Positions 36,045 through 48,117 of a stretch of DNA of 64,000 bases are shown here, piece by piece (position 1 is the first letter of the stretch; every line of letters starts with the position of its first letter). A model generated the notes under the pieces. It saw nothing but the letters and a program-made list of their open reading frames with translations, did not search any database and was not told the origin of the DNA. The position numbers and the translations under genes are program-made. The DNA comes from Ovis canadensis. Taxonomy: Eukaryota > Chordata > Mammalia > Artiodactyla > Bovidae. The DNA is taken from positions 71,596,001 to 71,660,000 of the forward strand of contig NC_091262.1 of NCBI RefSeq assembly GCF_042477335.2, read 5' to 3'.

Positions 36045-36245
36045 CAGAAATTAAACAGCTCACTGCCTGTTTTTGTAAATAGAGTGTTATTGAAACACAG
36101 CCATGCTCATTCATTTACAAATTGTCTGGTGACTTTCATGCTGTAATGACAAAATTGAGTGGTTGCAAAAGAGACTTTGTCCTATAAAGCCTACAGTATT
36201 TCCTACCTTACCTTTATAGAAATAGTTTGCCAACTTCTGCTCTAG
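36045..36245 (-). repeat. hAT/Charlie-like DNA transposon remnant
   Basis: Antisense of a widespread mammalian repeat (CTGCCTGTTTTTGTAAATAGAG...AACACAGCCATGCTCATTC, ending AGTTTGCCAACTTCTGCTCTAGA). Family is from memory; confirm with RepeatMasker. Confidence 0.5.
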
Positions 36246-36460
36246 AAGAGTTTGCTGGTGTTTGTTTAACTTTTTAAGAAGTTTATCAACAGTTTTTCAG
36301 ACTGGCTGTACCATTTGTGTCCCCACCAGTAATGTATGAATGTTCTGATTGCTCTGTATCTTTGTCAGTACTTGTTATTAAAAGTTTTTTCTTTGCCATT
36401 TTAATAGATGTTTATATACTCTTTGAAAGGAAAATTGGCACACTGAGTACCTTTTGATTT

Positions 36461-36799
36461 GTCATCTTAACTCTTGTATTTGGGGTTAAAGAAAAAAACT
36501 ACCTTAATTTATTAGTGCTGATATACAAAATGTTTTCAAAGTGAACTCATACTCTAACTTGAATAAAAGCATGAGATAACTCCCACAAGTCAATGATAAT
36601 ACCATTTTTAATCAGTTTCCAGGGGATGAAAGCAAAACAGTTGCTTTCACACAACAAAATATCTCTATAGCTTAATAATTATCTATGCATCTGACATTTG
36701 GCCTACATTGTGGACTAGCTGTTTGAAGTTAGGGACTTTTAATTTTCTCATTCATTAGAAAAATAAGTTTGAAATGTGTATTAAGTGCTTCGTGTGACA
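36461..36799. other. No feature seen
   Basis: Unique AT-rich sequence. Confidence 0.4.
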
Positions 36800-37500
36800 G
36801 ATTAAGGACAGCATTAGATTCTTTGACACTCCCCATTGAGAGACATAGACTCTATGCCATTTCCTGTTGAATCTGGGCAGATTCTGTGACTATTCTGGTG
36901 ATTAGAATATGGCAGAAGTGATACTATGCTAGCTAGCTTCTTGGCACAGGTCTTAAGAGATTGGCAGTTTCCACTTCCTATTTTTGGAACATGCTAGGAT
37001 GCCTCAGTAAAAGGATCCCATGTAAAAAGTCCAGCCATTTGGAGGTTACCCTGGTGGAGAGGCTATGTGTAGGGTGTGCTGTGCTGTGCATAGTCATGTC
37101 TGACTCTGCAACCCCATGGACTGTAGCTCGCCAGGCTCCTCTGTCCATACAGTTATCCAAGCAAGAATACTGGAGCTGGTTACCATTTCCTTCTCCAGGG
37201 GATCTTCCCAACCCAGGTATCGAACCCAGGTCTCCCACATTGCAGGTGGATGCTTCATTGTCTGAGCCACCAGGGAAGCCATATGTGTAAACACATGGGT
37301 TTAAAAACAAAGCTGTGCCCAGCCTTCTAGTCATTCCTGTCAAGGTATCAAACATGTTTGGGACATCATCGTGGGCACTCTAGACCATTCCATCTGCTTG
37401 CTGAGAGACCTAGTGACCTCAATTAATGACATGTGGAACATAAAAATAACCCAGCTGAGTTCTGCCCATATTCCTGACCAACAAAACTGTGGGCTGTAAT
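36800..37500 (+). mobile_element. Old MaLR/MLT1-like LTR, split by Bov-tA
   Basis: ATATGGCAGAAGTGATACTATG, AGAGATTGGCAGTTTCCACTTC, then GGAGAGGCTATGTGTAG, resuming after the SINE with CCCAGCCTTCTAGTCATTCC and CCAGCTGAGTTCTGCCC. The order fits a known mammalian LTR consensus from memory; the subfamily is uncertain. Confidence 0.45.
37072..37283 (-). repeat. Bov-tA SINE, antisense
   Basis: Complete antisense copy. Flanking TATGTGTA on both sides (near 37063-37070 and 37282-37289) suggests an 8-bp TSD. Confidence 0.9.
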
Positions 37501-37857
37501 AATTGATCATTTAGGGTAGTTTGCTTTTCAGTAATGATAACCAGAGCACATAACAGTACTGGGAGAAGAGAGTGTTGATGCTGTTAGAGAGATTTTGGAG
37601 GAAGAACAGAATAATCTTATAGAGATTAAGCTTTTTTGCATGCTGTGTAATGATGTAAAATCTTTTCCTCATCTTTGCTCACAAACTTCAAGGAAATTGT
37701 TATTATTCACTAACACATTAGAGTAAATAGAGTTGGTTTCCTGAAGGAAAAAAAATTCTCACAATGCCAAATATCTACATATCTGCCTGCCTATTAATAT
37801 CTAATTTTGTATGTACATATATAGTTATATATATGTTATATATACATATATGTGTGT

Positions 37858-38070
37858 GCATGCATGCTAAGTTACTTCAATCATGTCCAACTCTTTGCAA
37901 CCCTATGGACTGTTGCCCACCAGACTCTCTGTCCATGGAATTCTCCAGGCGAGAATACTGGAGTGGGTTGCCATACTCTGCTCCAGGGGATCTTCCCGAC
38001 ACAGGGATTCAACCCGTGTTTCCTGCATTGCAGGCATATTGTTTACTGCTGAGCCACTGGGAAAGCCCCA
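37858..38070 (-). repeat. Bov-tA SINE, antisense
   Basis: Antisense body and head, ending GAGCCACTGGGAAAGCCC. An ATATAT/TGTG-rich stretch precedes it at 37815-37860. Confidence 0.9.
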
Positions 38071-38084
38071 CATGATTATGTGGA

Positions 38085-38590
38085 CATATCTTTAAGTGAA
38101 CTATTTTAGGTTTATGAAATAGTTGTAAAAATAATGCAGAGAGTTTCCATATGCTCTTACCCAATTTTCCCTCATGTTAACACCTTATATAGGGCTTCCT
38201 AGTTGGCTCAGTGGTGAAGAATCCGCCTGCAATGCAAGAGATGCAGGTTTGATCCGTGGGTCAAGAAGATCTCCTGGAGAAGGAAATGGCAACTCACTCC
38301 AGTATTCTTGCCTGGGAAATCCCATGGACAGAGGGGCCTGTTGGACTACAGTCCAGGGGTTTGCAAGAGTTGGTCACAACATAGCGACTAAAGCATAACA
38401 ACAAACATATAACCATGAGACACTTGTCAAAAATAACAGATGAAAATTGGTACATTACTATTAACTGAATGCTAAACTTTTTTGAATCTTGATAGTTTTT
38501 ATTTTTTTACTGATGTTTTGCCAGCCTAGGATCCAATCTAGAGTACCACGTTACATTTAGATGTATCTGTGTTAGAGTATTTAGAATAAA
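38085..38590 (-). mobile_element. Old L1M 3' end, antisense, split by Bov-tA
   Basis: GAAATAGTTGTAAAAATAATGC, then CCAATTTTCCCTCATGTTAAC, resuming after the SINE with ATTGGTACATTACTATTAACTG and GGATCCAATCTAGAGTACCAC. Confidence 0.65.
38192..38405 (+). repeat. Bov-tA SINE nested in L1M
   Basis: Head GGGCTTCCTAGTTGGCTCAG, body CTGGAGAAGGAAATGGCAAC, and end TAGCGACTAAAGC. Confidence 0.9.
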
Positions 38591-39840
38591 ACCTCAGGTC
38601 CAGCAGCCTTGGATGGTGAAGACAATTTGAACTTAAAATCTCCCTCTCTCTCTTTCTCTATTCTCCCCCCACCCCCATTCCTTTTTTGGTTCCCTCTCAT
38701 TTTCTCTACCTTTCTCTCTTGCAGTCACATACATACGCATGAGCATACAAATGATGAGAACTTCCCGTTTCTGTTTGTGGGATCCATAGAGCACTGAGAC
38801 TCCAATCACAATTGCTACAGCTGAGGCAGTGGAGTGTGCAAGATCCAAAAAAGGAGTGGGATGAATCATAGTTGTTTCACGAAGGAGATGGTAGGTATAC
38901 TGAAGGATGAGGACTTAAAAAGCACAGACGCAAGGGGTCGAGGGAAAGTGTAGAGAAGATAGGAGTTGGAGAATGGGCATGATTACATGGGACTCATTCT
39001 GAAGACTCAACCACTGAGGTCTTGCTCATATTGTGTGATATATAATTGCCTTCTATGCTTAGCATTCACCATCATATACTTTGCTTCTGAAATGTAATTC
39101 CATTTTCCTTTCTTCTGTGAGAGGATTGGGAAAGGTGGGAGTTGGGGTTGCTGAGGGAAACAGTTGTGAGTGGGTAGGAAGTAGGGTAGAAAATGTCTAA
39201 CATATTTGATTTTTCACTCAAGGTAGAAAGAGCAGAAATCAGAGTTCTGATCACTGAGTCTCAATTATCTTTTTCTCAAGTCAATACTGCTTTGCATGGA
39301 TTCTCTTTTTGCCTTCCCCAGTTCTGAGTTCTTCTGCCACACATCAGAAGAATCTGAATTTTAGAAAATTTATGAGGAGTTTTAGAATGTTGAGGAGGAG
39401 AAAGCAGAAGATCTTTGGGCGTATGTATATGTGATGACTGGAGACGGTGGGGAGGAAGCTCTGCCTTTAGGCAGAGTTCATATTTTGGTATTTATTTTAA
39501 AGTAAAAAAAACCAATTTATTAATTTACAGTGAGAAATATGGCTCTCAAAGGGATTGAATATTGGCCTCCTTTGGCCACCGCACTTACAGGCAAGTTATA
39601 AAAAGAAGCTTTTTGTTAACCATGTAAATAAAAAGCAAGGGACATAATTATGTAATTGGAATGCTTGCTGGCATCAAGTTGAGATAATCTGATATAATTG
39701 CTTCCATGAAAGTGTTCACTAAGACCAGGAAGTTTGAGTCCCTAGACTAGGGTACTGCTAAGTGACATGGTACTGCTTTTTCTATTCTTCCATATCAACT
39801 TACCATTTCTCTAGATCAATATGTATGGATATGACTCATT
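38591..39840. other. No feature seen
   Basis: Unique DNA with a CT-rich tract at about 38640-38720. Open stretches here are low-complexity and carry no gene-like signal. Confidence 0.4.
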
Positions 39841-40500
39841 CTTTTTTTCTTTTCTTTTAATGTTAAAAATCACGTAATGCAAAATTTACCACATTAACCA
39901 TTTTAAGTGGTTCAGTTGTTTAGTTGCTAAGTTGTGTCGGACTCTTTTGTCACCTCAGGCTCCTCTGTCCCTGGGATTTCCTAGGCAAGAATACTGGAGT
40001 GGGTTTCCATTTCCTTATCCTGGGGATCTTCTTGATCCAGAGATCAAACCCACGTCTCCTACAACTCAGGCGAATTCTTTACCACTGAGCCACCTGCGAA
40101 GCCCATAGTTCAGTAGTGTTGACTTATTCTTTTTAAAAACTACTGTTCTATAGCGTGAGTAAGCCACAATATAGTCAATCATTCTCCTTTTGATAGACAT
40201 GCAAGTCCTCCCTCTCTCCCTTCTTGCCTTTTTCCTTTCTTCTAATTTGCTACTTCTGAGGAAGAGGAAAGAAACATCTTTGTATATGTGTTTTAGATAC
40301 TGGTGCTTTTATTTCTAAAGGATACGTTTCTCCAACACAGAATATCTGGTGGAGAGGATATGTATTTTTAATCTTAGTAGATATTACCTGATTAGTTTCC
40401 AAAAGAGGTTGCATTTATTCATAGTTGAATCAGCAGTGCATGAGAGTGCACCTTACTCTCTACCTTCATCAATAATGGATTGCATTGCTTTAAATTTTTT
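39841..40500 (-). mobile_element. Old L1M fragments, antisense, split by Bov-tA
   Basis: CAAAATTTACCACATTAACC...AGTTCAGTAGTGTTGAC around the SINE, then antisense L1 3' sequence (CCAAAAGAGGTTGCATTTATTC; CAGTGCATGAGAGTGCACC). Confidence 0.55.
39906..40105 (-). repeat. Bov-tA SINE, antisense
   Basis: Antisense body (GGCAAGAATACTGGAGTGGG) and head (CTGAGCCACCTGCGAAGCCC). A possible GTTCAG duplication flanks it. Confidence 0.88.
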
Positions 40501-40808
40501 TTCTTTCTCCCACCACCCCACATTTTCATGAGTGAACACTTTGAGACTACTTCCTAAGTAAAGCAATCTTTTTTTTTCCTTTTCCAGTATTTTATCCTCG
40601 GTGCCTGGATGGGGTCACTTCTTTTAAAAGTTACTGAAGAACTCTTAATCTTCTTTCTTATAAGAAAACTGATCTTCCTTTTTCATCCATATCTTTATAG
40701 TCGACTATTGCAGGTAACGTATCTTTACATCTTAGATTCAGAAAAGACTTAATTATTTTGTGTTTCAATGTGTCCAGATTGGCTTTTTCTAATAAAATTC
40801 ACTGGCTA

Positions 40809-43800
40809 GGAGGCAGTCCTAAGATGGCGGAGGAATAGGACAGGGAGACCACTTTCTCCCCCATAAATTCATCAAAAAAACATTTAAACGCTGAGTAAAT
40901 TCCACAGAACAACTTCTGAATACCAGCAGAGGACATCAGGCACCCAGAAAAGCAGCCCATTGTCTTCAAAAGGAGGTAGGAAAAAATATAAAAGACAAAA
41001 AGAAAGACAAAAGAGGTAGGGACGGAGCTCTGTCTAGGGAAGGCAGTCCTAAAAAGAGAGGTTTCCAAACACGAGGAAACACTCTCACTGCCGAGTCTGT
41101 GGCGAGCCTTGGAACCACAGAGGGCAACATAACTGGGAGGAAAAATAAATAAATAATTAAAACCCACAGATTAGAGCCCAACGGTAACTCCCCCGGTAAC
41201 TCCCCCAGCAGAGAAGAAGCGCAGACGCCTGCACCCGCCACTAGCAAGCGGGGGGCTGAGGAGGGAGGCGGGAGCTGGGGAGGGAGGCGCGGGCTGCATT
41301 GCTTAGAGTAAGGACCGGGCCTGAGTGCCCCGAGGGCAATCTGAGGGAACTAACTTGGGCTAGCAAACCAGACTGTGGGATAGGTACCACGTGAAAAGCC
41401 CTAACCTAAGACACCATCAGGCCAGCTCACAGAACAAAGGACTGAACAGAGCTAGCCTGCTGCAGACCATCCCCCTCTGGTGACAGGCAGCCAGAGCTGG
41501 AAGGGGGCAATTGCAGCCCCAGAGAGGCATTATCTACCAAACTGCAAGCAGGCTTCTTTGCTAACTATGACTTCTTGGGGTTCTGGACAGTCAACATCCA
41601 CCTGAGAAGGTGTGCTGGTTGTACACCCAGAAAACCGAGCAGCAGGGATGGGGGAGGCGATAAGTTGCAGCGACCACTTGCCAAACACCTCAACACCTGA
41701 GCTGCTTGGACCTGGGAAGGGCACAAAACTCAGGCCCAACGGAGTCTGCGCCTCTGAGGACTACCCAAGTGCCTGCACCTGAGTGGCTTAGACCTGGGAG
41801 GTGCATGCAGCCCAGGGCCGGCCTTGGACGGTTCCAGTGGAGCAAGCTAGGGCCTGAGCAGTGTGGGCAGGGAGGGCACATGCGCCGTGAGTGGAGTGGG
41901 GTTGGGGAGGCAGGCCCAGTGTGGCTGAGACACTGCGAGCACACACCAGGGTTATTTGTTTGCAGGGTCCCTCCCTCCCCACAGCGCGACTGAACAAGTG
42001 AGCCTAAAAAAGTGTCCACCACCGCCCCCTTGTGTCAGGGTGGAAATCAGACACTGAAGAGACCAGCAAACAGAAGAAGCTAAAACAGAGGGAACTGCCT
42101 TGGAAGTGACAGGTGCAATAGATTAAAACCCTGTAGTTAGTACCGACTACATAGGAAGGGGCCTATAGATCTTGAGAAATATAAGCCGGATCAAGGAACT
42201 ATCCAAAAATGAACTGACCCCACACTGCCCACAACAACACCAGAGAAAGTCCTAGATATATTTTTACTATCATTCTTTTTTTTTAATTAAAAAAGTTTAA
42301 GTTCTCTATTATTCCTTTAATTTTCATTTTTATAACCTACTATGACTTTGCAAAAAAAAAGAGACCCTATTTTTTTAAAGCGAACTTCACATATATATAT
42401 TTTAATAAGTTTTGTGACTTTTTTCTTTTAATATTGTATTTTTGAAAATCCAACCTCTACTCTAGATTTTTAATCTTTGCTTTTTGGTATTTGTTATCAC
42501 TTTTGTACCTTTAAGAACCCAATCTTCAGTACTCATTTTCACTTGGGAGCGAGACTACTTGACTGCTTGACTGCTCTCTCCCCCTTTGGACTCTCCTTTT
42601 TCTCCACCAGGTTGCCTCTATCTCCTCCCTCCCACTTCTCTTCTCTACCCAACTCTGTGAATCTCTTTGTGTGTTCCAGATGGTGGAGAACACTTAGGGA
42701 ACTGATTACTGGCTCGATCTGTCTCCCTCCTTTTGATTCCCCCCTTTATCCTCCTGGTCATCTCTGTCTCCTTCCTCCCTCTTCTCTTCTCTGTATAACT
42801 CCATGAACATCTCTGAGTGGTCCAGACTGTGGAGCGCACATAAGGAAGTGATTACTGGCTAGCCCTCTCCTTACTTGCCCTCTCCTCTTTTGATTCCACC
42901 TCATCTCATTTGGGTCACCTCTAACTCCCTCCTCCCCCTTCTCTTCTCCATGTAACTCTGTGAAACTCTCTGGGTGTCCCTCACTGTGGAGAAACTTTTC
43001 ATCTTTAACCAAGATGTTTTATCAATGGTGCTGTATAGATGGAGAAGTCTTGAGGCTACTGTAAAGACTGAAAACCAGAAACAGGAAGCTTAAGTCCAAA
43101 TCCTGAGAACACCAGAGAACTCCTGACTCCAGGGAACATTAATCGATGGGAGCTCATCCAAACCTACACTGACACCAAGCACCACCCAAAGGCCAACAAG
43201 TTCCAGAGCAAGACATACCACACAAATTCTCCATCAACACAGGAACACAGCCCTGAGCTTCAATATACAGGCTGCCCAAAGTTACTCCAAACCCATTGAC
43301 ATCTCATAACTCATTACTGGACACTTCATTGCACTCCAGAGAGAAGAAATCCAGCTCCACCCACCAGAACACCGACACAAGTTTCCCTAACCAGGAAACC
43401 TTGACAAGCCACCCATACAACCCCACCCACAGCAAGGAAACTCCACAATAAAGAGAACTCCATAAACTGCCAGACTACAGAAAGGCCACCTCAAACTCAG
43501 CAATATAAACAAAATGAAGAGAGAGAGGTATACCCAGCAGGTAAAGGAACAGGATAAATGCCCACCAAACCAAACAAAAGAGGGAGAGATAGGGAATCTA
43601 CCTGATAAAGAATTCCAAATAATGATAGTGAAAATGATCCAAAATCTTGAAATCAAAATGGAATCACAGAGAAATAGCCTGGAGACAAGGACTGAGAAGA
43701 TGCAAGAAAGGTTTAACAAGGACCTGGAAGAAATAAAAAAGTGTCAATATATAATGAATAATGCAATAAATGAGATCAAAAACACTCTGGAGGGAACAAA

Positions 43801-46800
43801 TAGTAGAATAATGGAGGCAGAAGATAGAATTAGTGAAGTAGAAGATAGAATGGTAGAAATAAATGAATCAGAGAGGAAAAAGGAAAAATGAATTAAAAGA
43901 AATGAGGACAATCTCAGAGACCTCCAGGACAATGTTAAATGCCCCAACATTCGAATCATAGGAATCCTAGAAGAAGACAAAAAGAAAGACCATGAGAAAA
44001 TACTTGAGGAGATAATAGTTGAAAACTTCCCTAAAATAAGGAAGGAAATAATCACCCAAGTCCAAGAAACCCAGAGTCCCAAACAGAATAAACCCAAGGC
44101 AAAACACCGTAAGACACATATTAATCAAATTAACAAAGATCAAACACAAAGAACAAATATTAAAAGCAGCAAAGGAAAAAGAACAAATAACACACAAGGG
44201 GATTCCCATAAGGATAACAGCTGATCTTTCAATAGAAACTCTTCAGGCCAGGAGGAAATGGCAGGACATACTTAAAGTGATGAAAGAAAATAACCTACAG
44301 CTCTGATTACTGTACCCAGCAAGAATCTCATTCAAATATGAAGGAGAAATCAAAAGCTTTACAGACAAGCAAAAGCTGAGAGAATGCAGCACCACCAAAC
44401 CAGCTCTCCAACAAATGCTAAAGGATCTTCTCTAGACAGGAAACACAAAAAGGGTGTATAAACTTGAACTGAAAACAATAAAGTAAATGGCAATGGGATC
44501 AATAATTACCTTAAACGTAAATGGGTTGAATGCCCCAACCAAAAGACAAAGACTGGCTGAATGGATACAAAAACAAGACCACTATATATGTTGTCTACAA
44601 GAGACCCACCTCAAGACGGGACACATACAGACTGAAAGTGAAGGGCTGAAAAAAGATATTCCACGCAAATAGAGACCAAAAGAAAGCAGGAGTAGCAATA
44701 CTCATGTCAGATAAAATAGACTTTAAAACAAAGGCTGTGAAAAGAGACAAAGAAGGACACTACATAATGTACAAAGGATCAATCCAAGAAGAAGATATAA
44801 CAATTATATATACACCCAACATAGGAGCACCACAGTCTGATCCAGGATAGATCACATCCTGGGCCATAAATCTAGCCTTGGTAAATTCAAAAAAATTGAA
44901 ATCATTCCAAGCATCTTTTCTGACCACAATACAGTAAGATTAGATCTCAATTACAGGAGAAAAACTATTAAAAATTCCAACATATGGAGGCTGAACAACA
45001 TGCTGCTGAATAACCAACAAATCCAGAAGAAATAAAAAAAGAAACGAATGAATGAAAATGAAATAGAATGAAATAGAAAATGAATGAGATAGAAACGAAT
45101 GAAAATGAAAACACAACAACCCAAAACCTGTGGGGCACTGTAAAAACAGTGCTAAGGGGAAGGTTCATAGCAATAGAGGCATACCTCAAGAAACAAGAAA
45201 AAAGTCAAATAAATAACCTAACTCTACACCTAAAGCAACTAGAAAAGGAAGAAATGAAGAACTCCAGGGTGAGGGCTTCCCTAGTGGCTCAGACGGTAAA
45301 GCGTCTGTCTGCAATGCAGGAGACCCGGGTTTGATCCCTGGGTTGGGAAGATCCCGTGGAGAAGGAAATGGCAGCCCAAGCCAGTATTCTTGCCTGGAAA
45401 ATCCCATGGACTGCGGAGCCTGGTAGGTTACCATCCGTGGGGTCACAAAGAGCTGGACACGACTGAGCGACTTCACTTCAGGGTTAGTAGAAGGAAAGAA
45501 ATCTTAAAAATTAGGGCAGGAATAAATGCAAAAGAAACAAAAGAGACCATAGCAAAAATCAACAAACCAAAACCTGGTTCTTTGAAAGGATAAATAAAAT
45601 TGACAAACCGTTAGCCAGACTCATCAAGAAACAAAGGGAGAAAAATCAAATCAATAAAATCAGAAATGAAAATGGAGAGATCACAACGGACAACACAGAA
45701 ATACAAAGGATCATAAGAGACTGCTATCAGCAATTATATGCCAATAAAATGGACAACTTGGAAGAAATGGACAAATTCTTAGAAAAGTAACTTTCCAAAA
45801 CTGAACCAGGAAGAAATAGAAAATCTTAACAGACCCATCACAAGCACAGAAATTGAAACTGTAATCAGAAATCTTCCAGTAAACAAAAGCTCAGGTCTAG
45901 ACAGCTTCACAGCTGAATTCTACCAAAAATTTAGAGAAGAGCTTACACCTATCCTACTCAAACTCTTCCAGAAAATTGCAGAGGAAGGTACTCCCAAACT
46001 CATTCTATGAGTCCACCATCACCCTAATACCAAAACCTGACAAAGATGCCACAAAAAAGGAAAACTACAGGCCAATATCACTGATGAACATAGATGCAAA
46101 AATCCTTAACAAAATTCTAGCAATCAGAATCCAACAACACATTAAAAAGATCATACACCATGACCAAGTGGGCTTTATCCCAGGGATGCAAGAGTTCTTC
46201 AATATTGTACAGCCACTATGGAGAACAGTGTGGAGATTCCTTAAAAAACTAGAACTAGAACTGCCATATGACCCAGCAATCCCACTGCTGGGCATACACA
46301 CCGAGGAAACCAGAAGTGAAAGAGACACGTGTACCCCAGTGTTCATTGCAGCACAGTTTAAAATAGCCAGGACGTGGAAGCAACCTAGATGTCCATCAGC
46401 AGATGAATGGATAAGAAAGCTGTGGTACATGTACACAATGGAGTATTACTCAGCCATTAAAAATAATACATTAGAATCAGTTCTAATGAGGTGGATGAAA
46501 CTGGAGCCTATTATTCAGAGTGAAGTAAGCCCAAAAGAAAAACACCAATACAGTATACTAATGCATATGTATGGAATTTAGAAAAATGGTAACGATAACC
46601 CTGTATGCAAGACAGCAAAAGAGACACAGATGTATAGAACAGTCTGTTGGACTCTGTGGGAGAGGGAGAGGGTGGGATGATTTGGGAAAATGGCATTGAA
46701 ACATGTATAATATCATATGTGAAACGAATCATCAGTCCAGGTCTGATGCAGGATACAGGATACTTGGGGCTGGTGCACTGGGATGACCCAGAGGGATGGT

Positions 46801-46931
46801 ATGGGGAGGGAGGTGGAAGGGGGGTTCAGGATGGGGAACATGTGTACACCCATGCCAGATTCATGTTGATGTATGGCAAAACCAACACCATATTGTAATT
46901 AACCTCCAATTAAAATAAATTTATATTTAAA
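40809..46931 (+). mobile_element. Ruminant L1 LINE with 15-bp TSD and internal deletions
   Basis: Flanked by AAAATTCACTGGCTA at 40794-40808 and 46932-46946 (perfect). The 5' end carries AAGATGGCG near 40822 (YY1-type). The 5' UTR is GC-rich to about 42050 and then T/C-rich with repeated CTTCTCTTCTC blocks (42600-43000). ORF1 starts about 43514 (coiled coil with MEAEDRISEVEDRM) and stops at 43889-43891 with shifted remnants after. ORF2 starts about 44487 (ITLNVNGLNAPTKRQRLAEW, endonuclease). Deletions are inferred in the endonuclease near 44834 and in the RT near 46200, where an RT-start segment ([10 protein letters not shown]) jumps to 3' sequence. It is 6.1 kb against about 8 kb for a full element. 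A Bov-tA is nested at about 45274-45480. Confidence 0.92.
45274..45480 (+). repeat. Bov-tA SINE nested in L1
   Basis: Well-preserved copy (CTTCCCTAGTGGCTCAGACGG...CTGGACACGACTGAGCGACTT). CAGGGT flanks both ends, restoring L1 sequence when removed. Confidence 0.93.
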
Positions 46932-47086
46932 AAAATTCACTGGCTAATATTTGTGGTGTGTAAAGACTGTGAATAATCTCTTTAGGATTGGACTGGAATG
47001 GGTCAGCTCAAACTTTTTATCTTTATATCACTGAGTTTATGACTTAGATTCTCAGTAGAGAGAGAGTCTGAAAACATTTTGAGTTG

Positions 47087-47163
47087 TGGCATGGCATGCT
47101 GCGACTCATGGGGTCGCAAAGAGTTGGACATGACTAAGTGACTGAACTGAACTGAACTGAATT
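47087..47163 (+). mobile_element. Very short BovB 3' end
   Basis: Only the last ~75 bp of BovB: GGCATGCTGCGACTCATGGG...GACTGAACTGAACTGAACTG. A severely 5'-truncated insertion. Confidence 0.85.
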
Positions 47164-48070
47164 GAAGACTGCATGAAAAGTTCCCCAAATTAAAATCAGG
47201 GTACTATAACCAAAAAACATTGGGAAGGTAAGGGAGGCTAAAACAAGTTACTTAAACCTGAGATGACAGAAGTAAAATTAAAGATAAACTAATACCACTG
47301 ACCATGAGAAAATAACTTTTGTCTGTGCAGGAACCGACACAAAATGACATGACAAAATAGAGTCTAGAAATAGAGCCATCAGTAGATAGATACTTGATTA
47401 CACAATGATGTCACTGCATAGCAGAGGATTAAGGATAGTTTTTTCCCCAATAAATTGTATGGACAAGTGGATATCCTAATACAATGTAAATGCTATGTAA
47501 ATAGTTACCAGTGCATGGCAAATTCAAGTTTTGCTTTCTGGAATTAAAAAAGACCAGTCAGTGGTTGGTTGAATCCTTTGATGTGGAACCTGTGGGTATA
47601 TACAGGGCTGATGTGATGAATCTTTAGTCCATTGTTTTTTATGGAGATTATAATGACAGTGATCCCATATCAAAAAGCTAAGGGAGTGATTTGTTTCCCT
47701 TGTAGCCACAGGAAGTCTCTAACTATTTCATTTTCTGCTTCATTTCCATCACATGTTTCAGCGGTTCTTTAATACACATCTTTCTTGGATCAGGATTGAG
47801 TGTTTTATTTGAAACACTCATTGCATGAATAGCCACCCAAATCTCTTGGAATATACTGAGAACTTTGTGTTCATACCACCTATTACTCATATCCTTGAAG
47901 AAATGAAGCATTGCATTTTGGCTACTCTTTCATCACCAATGATAGGCTACAAAGGGTTTGGGATAAATTAAACCTCAGGACTGATATATGTTATGGGGAC
48001 AATTTTTAAGATTAGGAAAGTTATAAAAAATATTGTGACAATTCCTTTAAAAGTTGATTTTGACTTTAGA
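47164..48070. other. No confident feature; protein-like antisense stretch at 47723-47911
   Basis: Mostly unique DNA. On the - strand a 62-codon open stretch at 47723-47911 has balanced composition but no family I recognise, no stop-free extension and no clear splice sites. It may be a pseudogene fragment or chance. Confidence 0.25.
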
Positions 48071-48074
48071 TTCT

Positions 48075-48075
<1 letters not shown>

Positions 48076-48117
<42 letters not shown>
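48076..48117. repeat. (TA)n microsatellite
   Basis: About 20 uninterrupted TA units. Confidence 0.95.

Larger units (their letters stand above)
34300..36460 (-). mobile_element. Old L1M LINE 3' region, antisense, split by BovB
   Basis: Antisense of a common L1 3' segment: AATCAGAATATGGAACTTTT...CATATAAATAGACTCATACC, resuming after the BovB with GGTTCATCCATTTTTCTTG...TATTGATGGATATTTGG and then CCCCACCAGTAATGTATGA. A further insertion lies at about 36045-36245. Confidence 0.7.

Noticed and set aside
43514-43891. The coiled-coil protein at 43514 as a cellular gene
   Set aside because: It is L1 ORF1 in the expected place between the 5' UTR and ORF2, inside an element bounded by a TSD, and is truncated by a stop.
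48076-48117. The TA repeat as a possible origin or regulatory site
   Set aside because: A simple dinucleotide microsatellite without other supporting signals.
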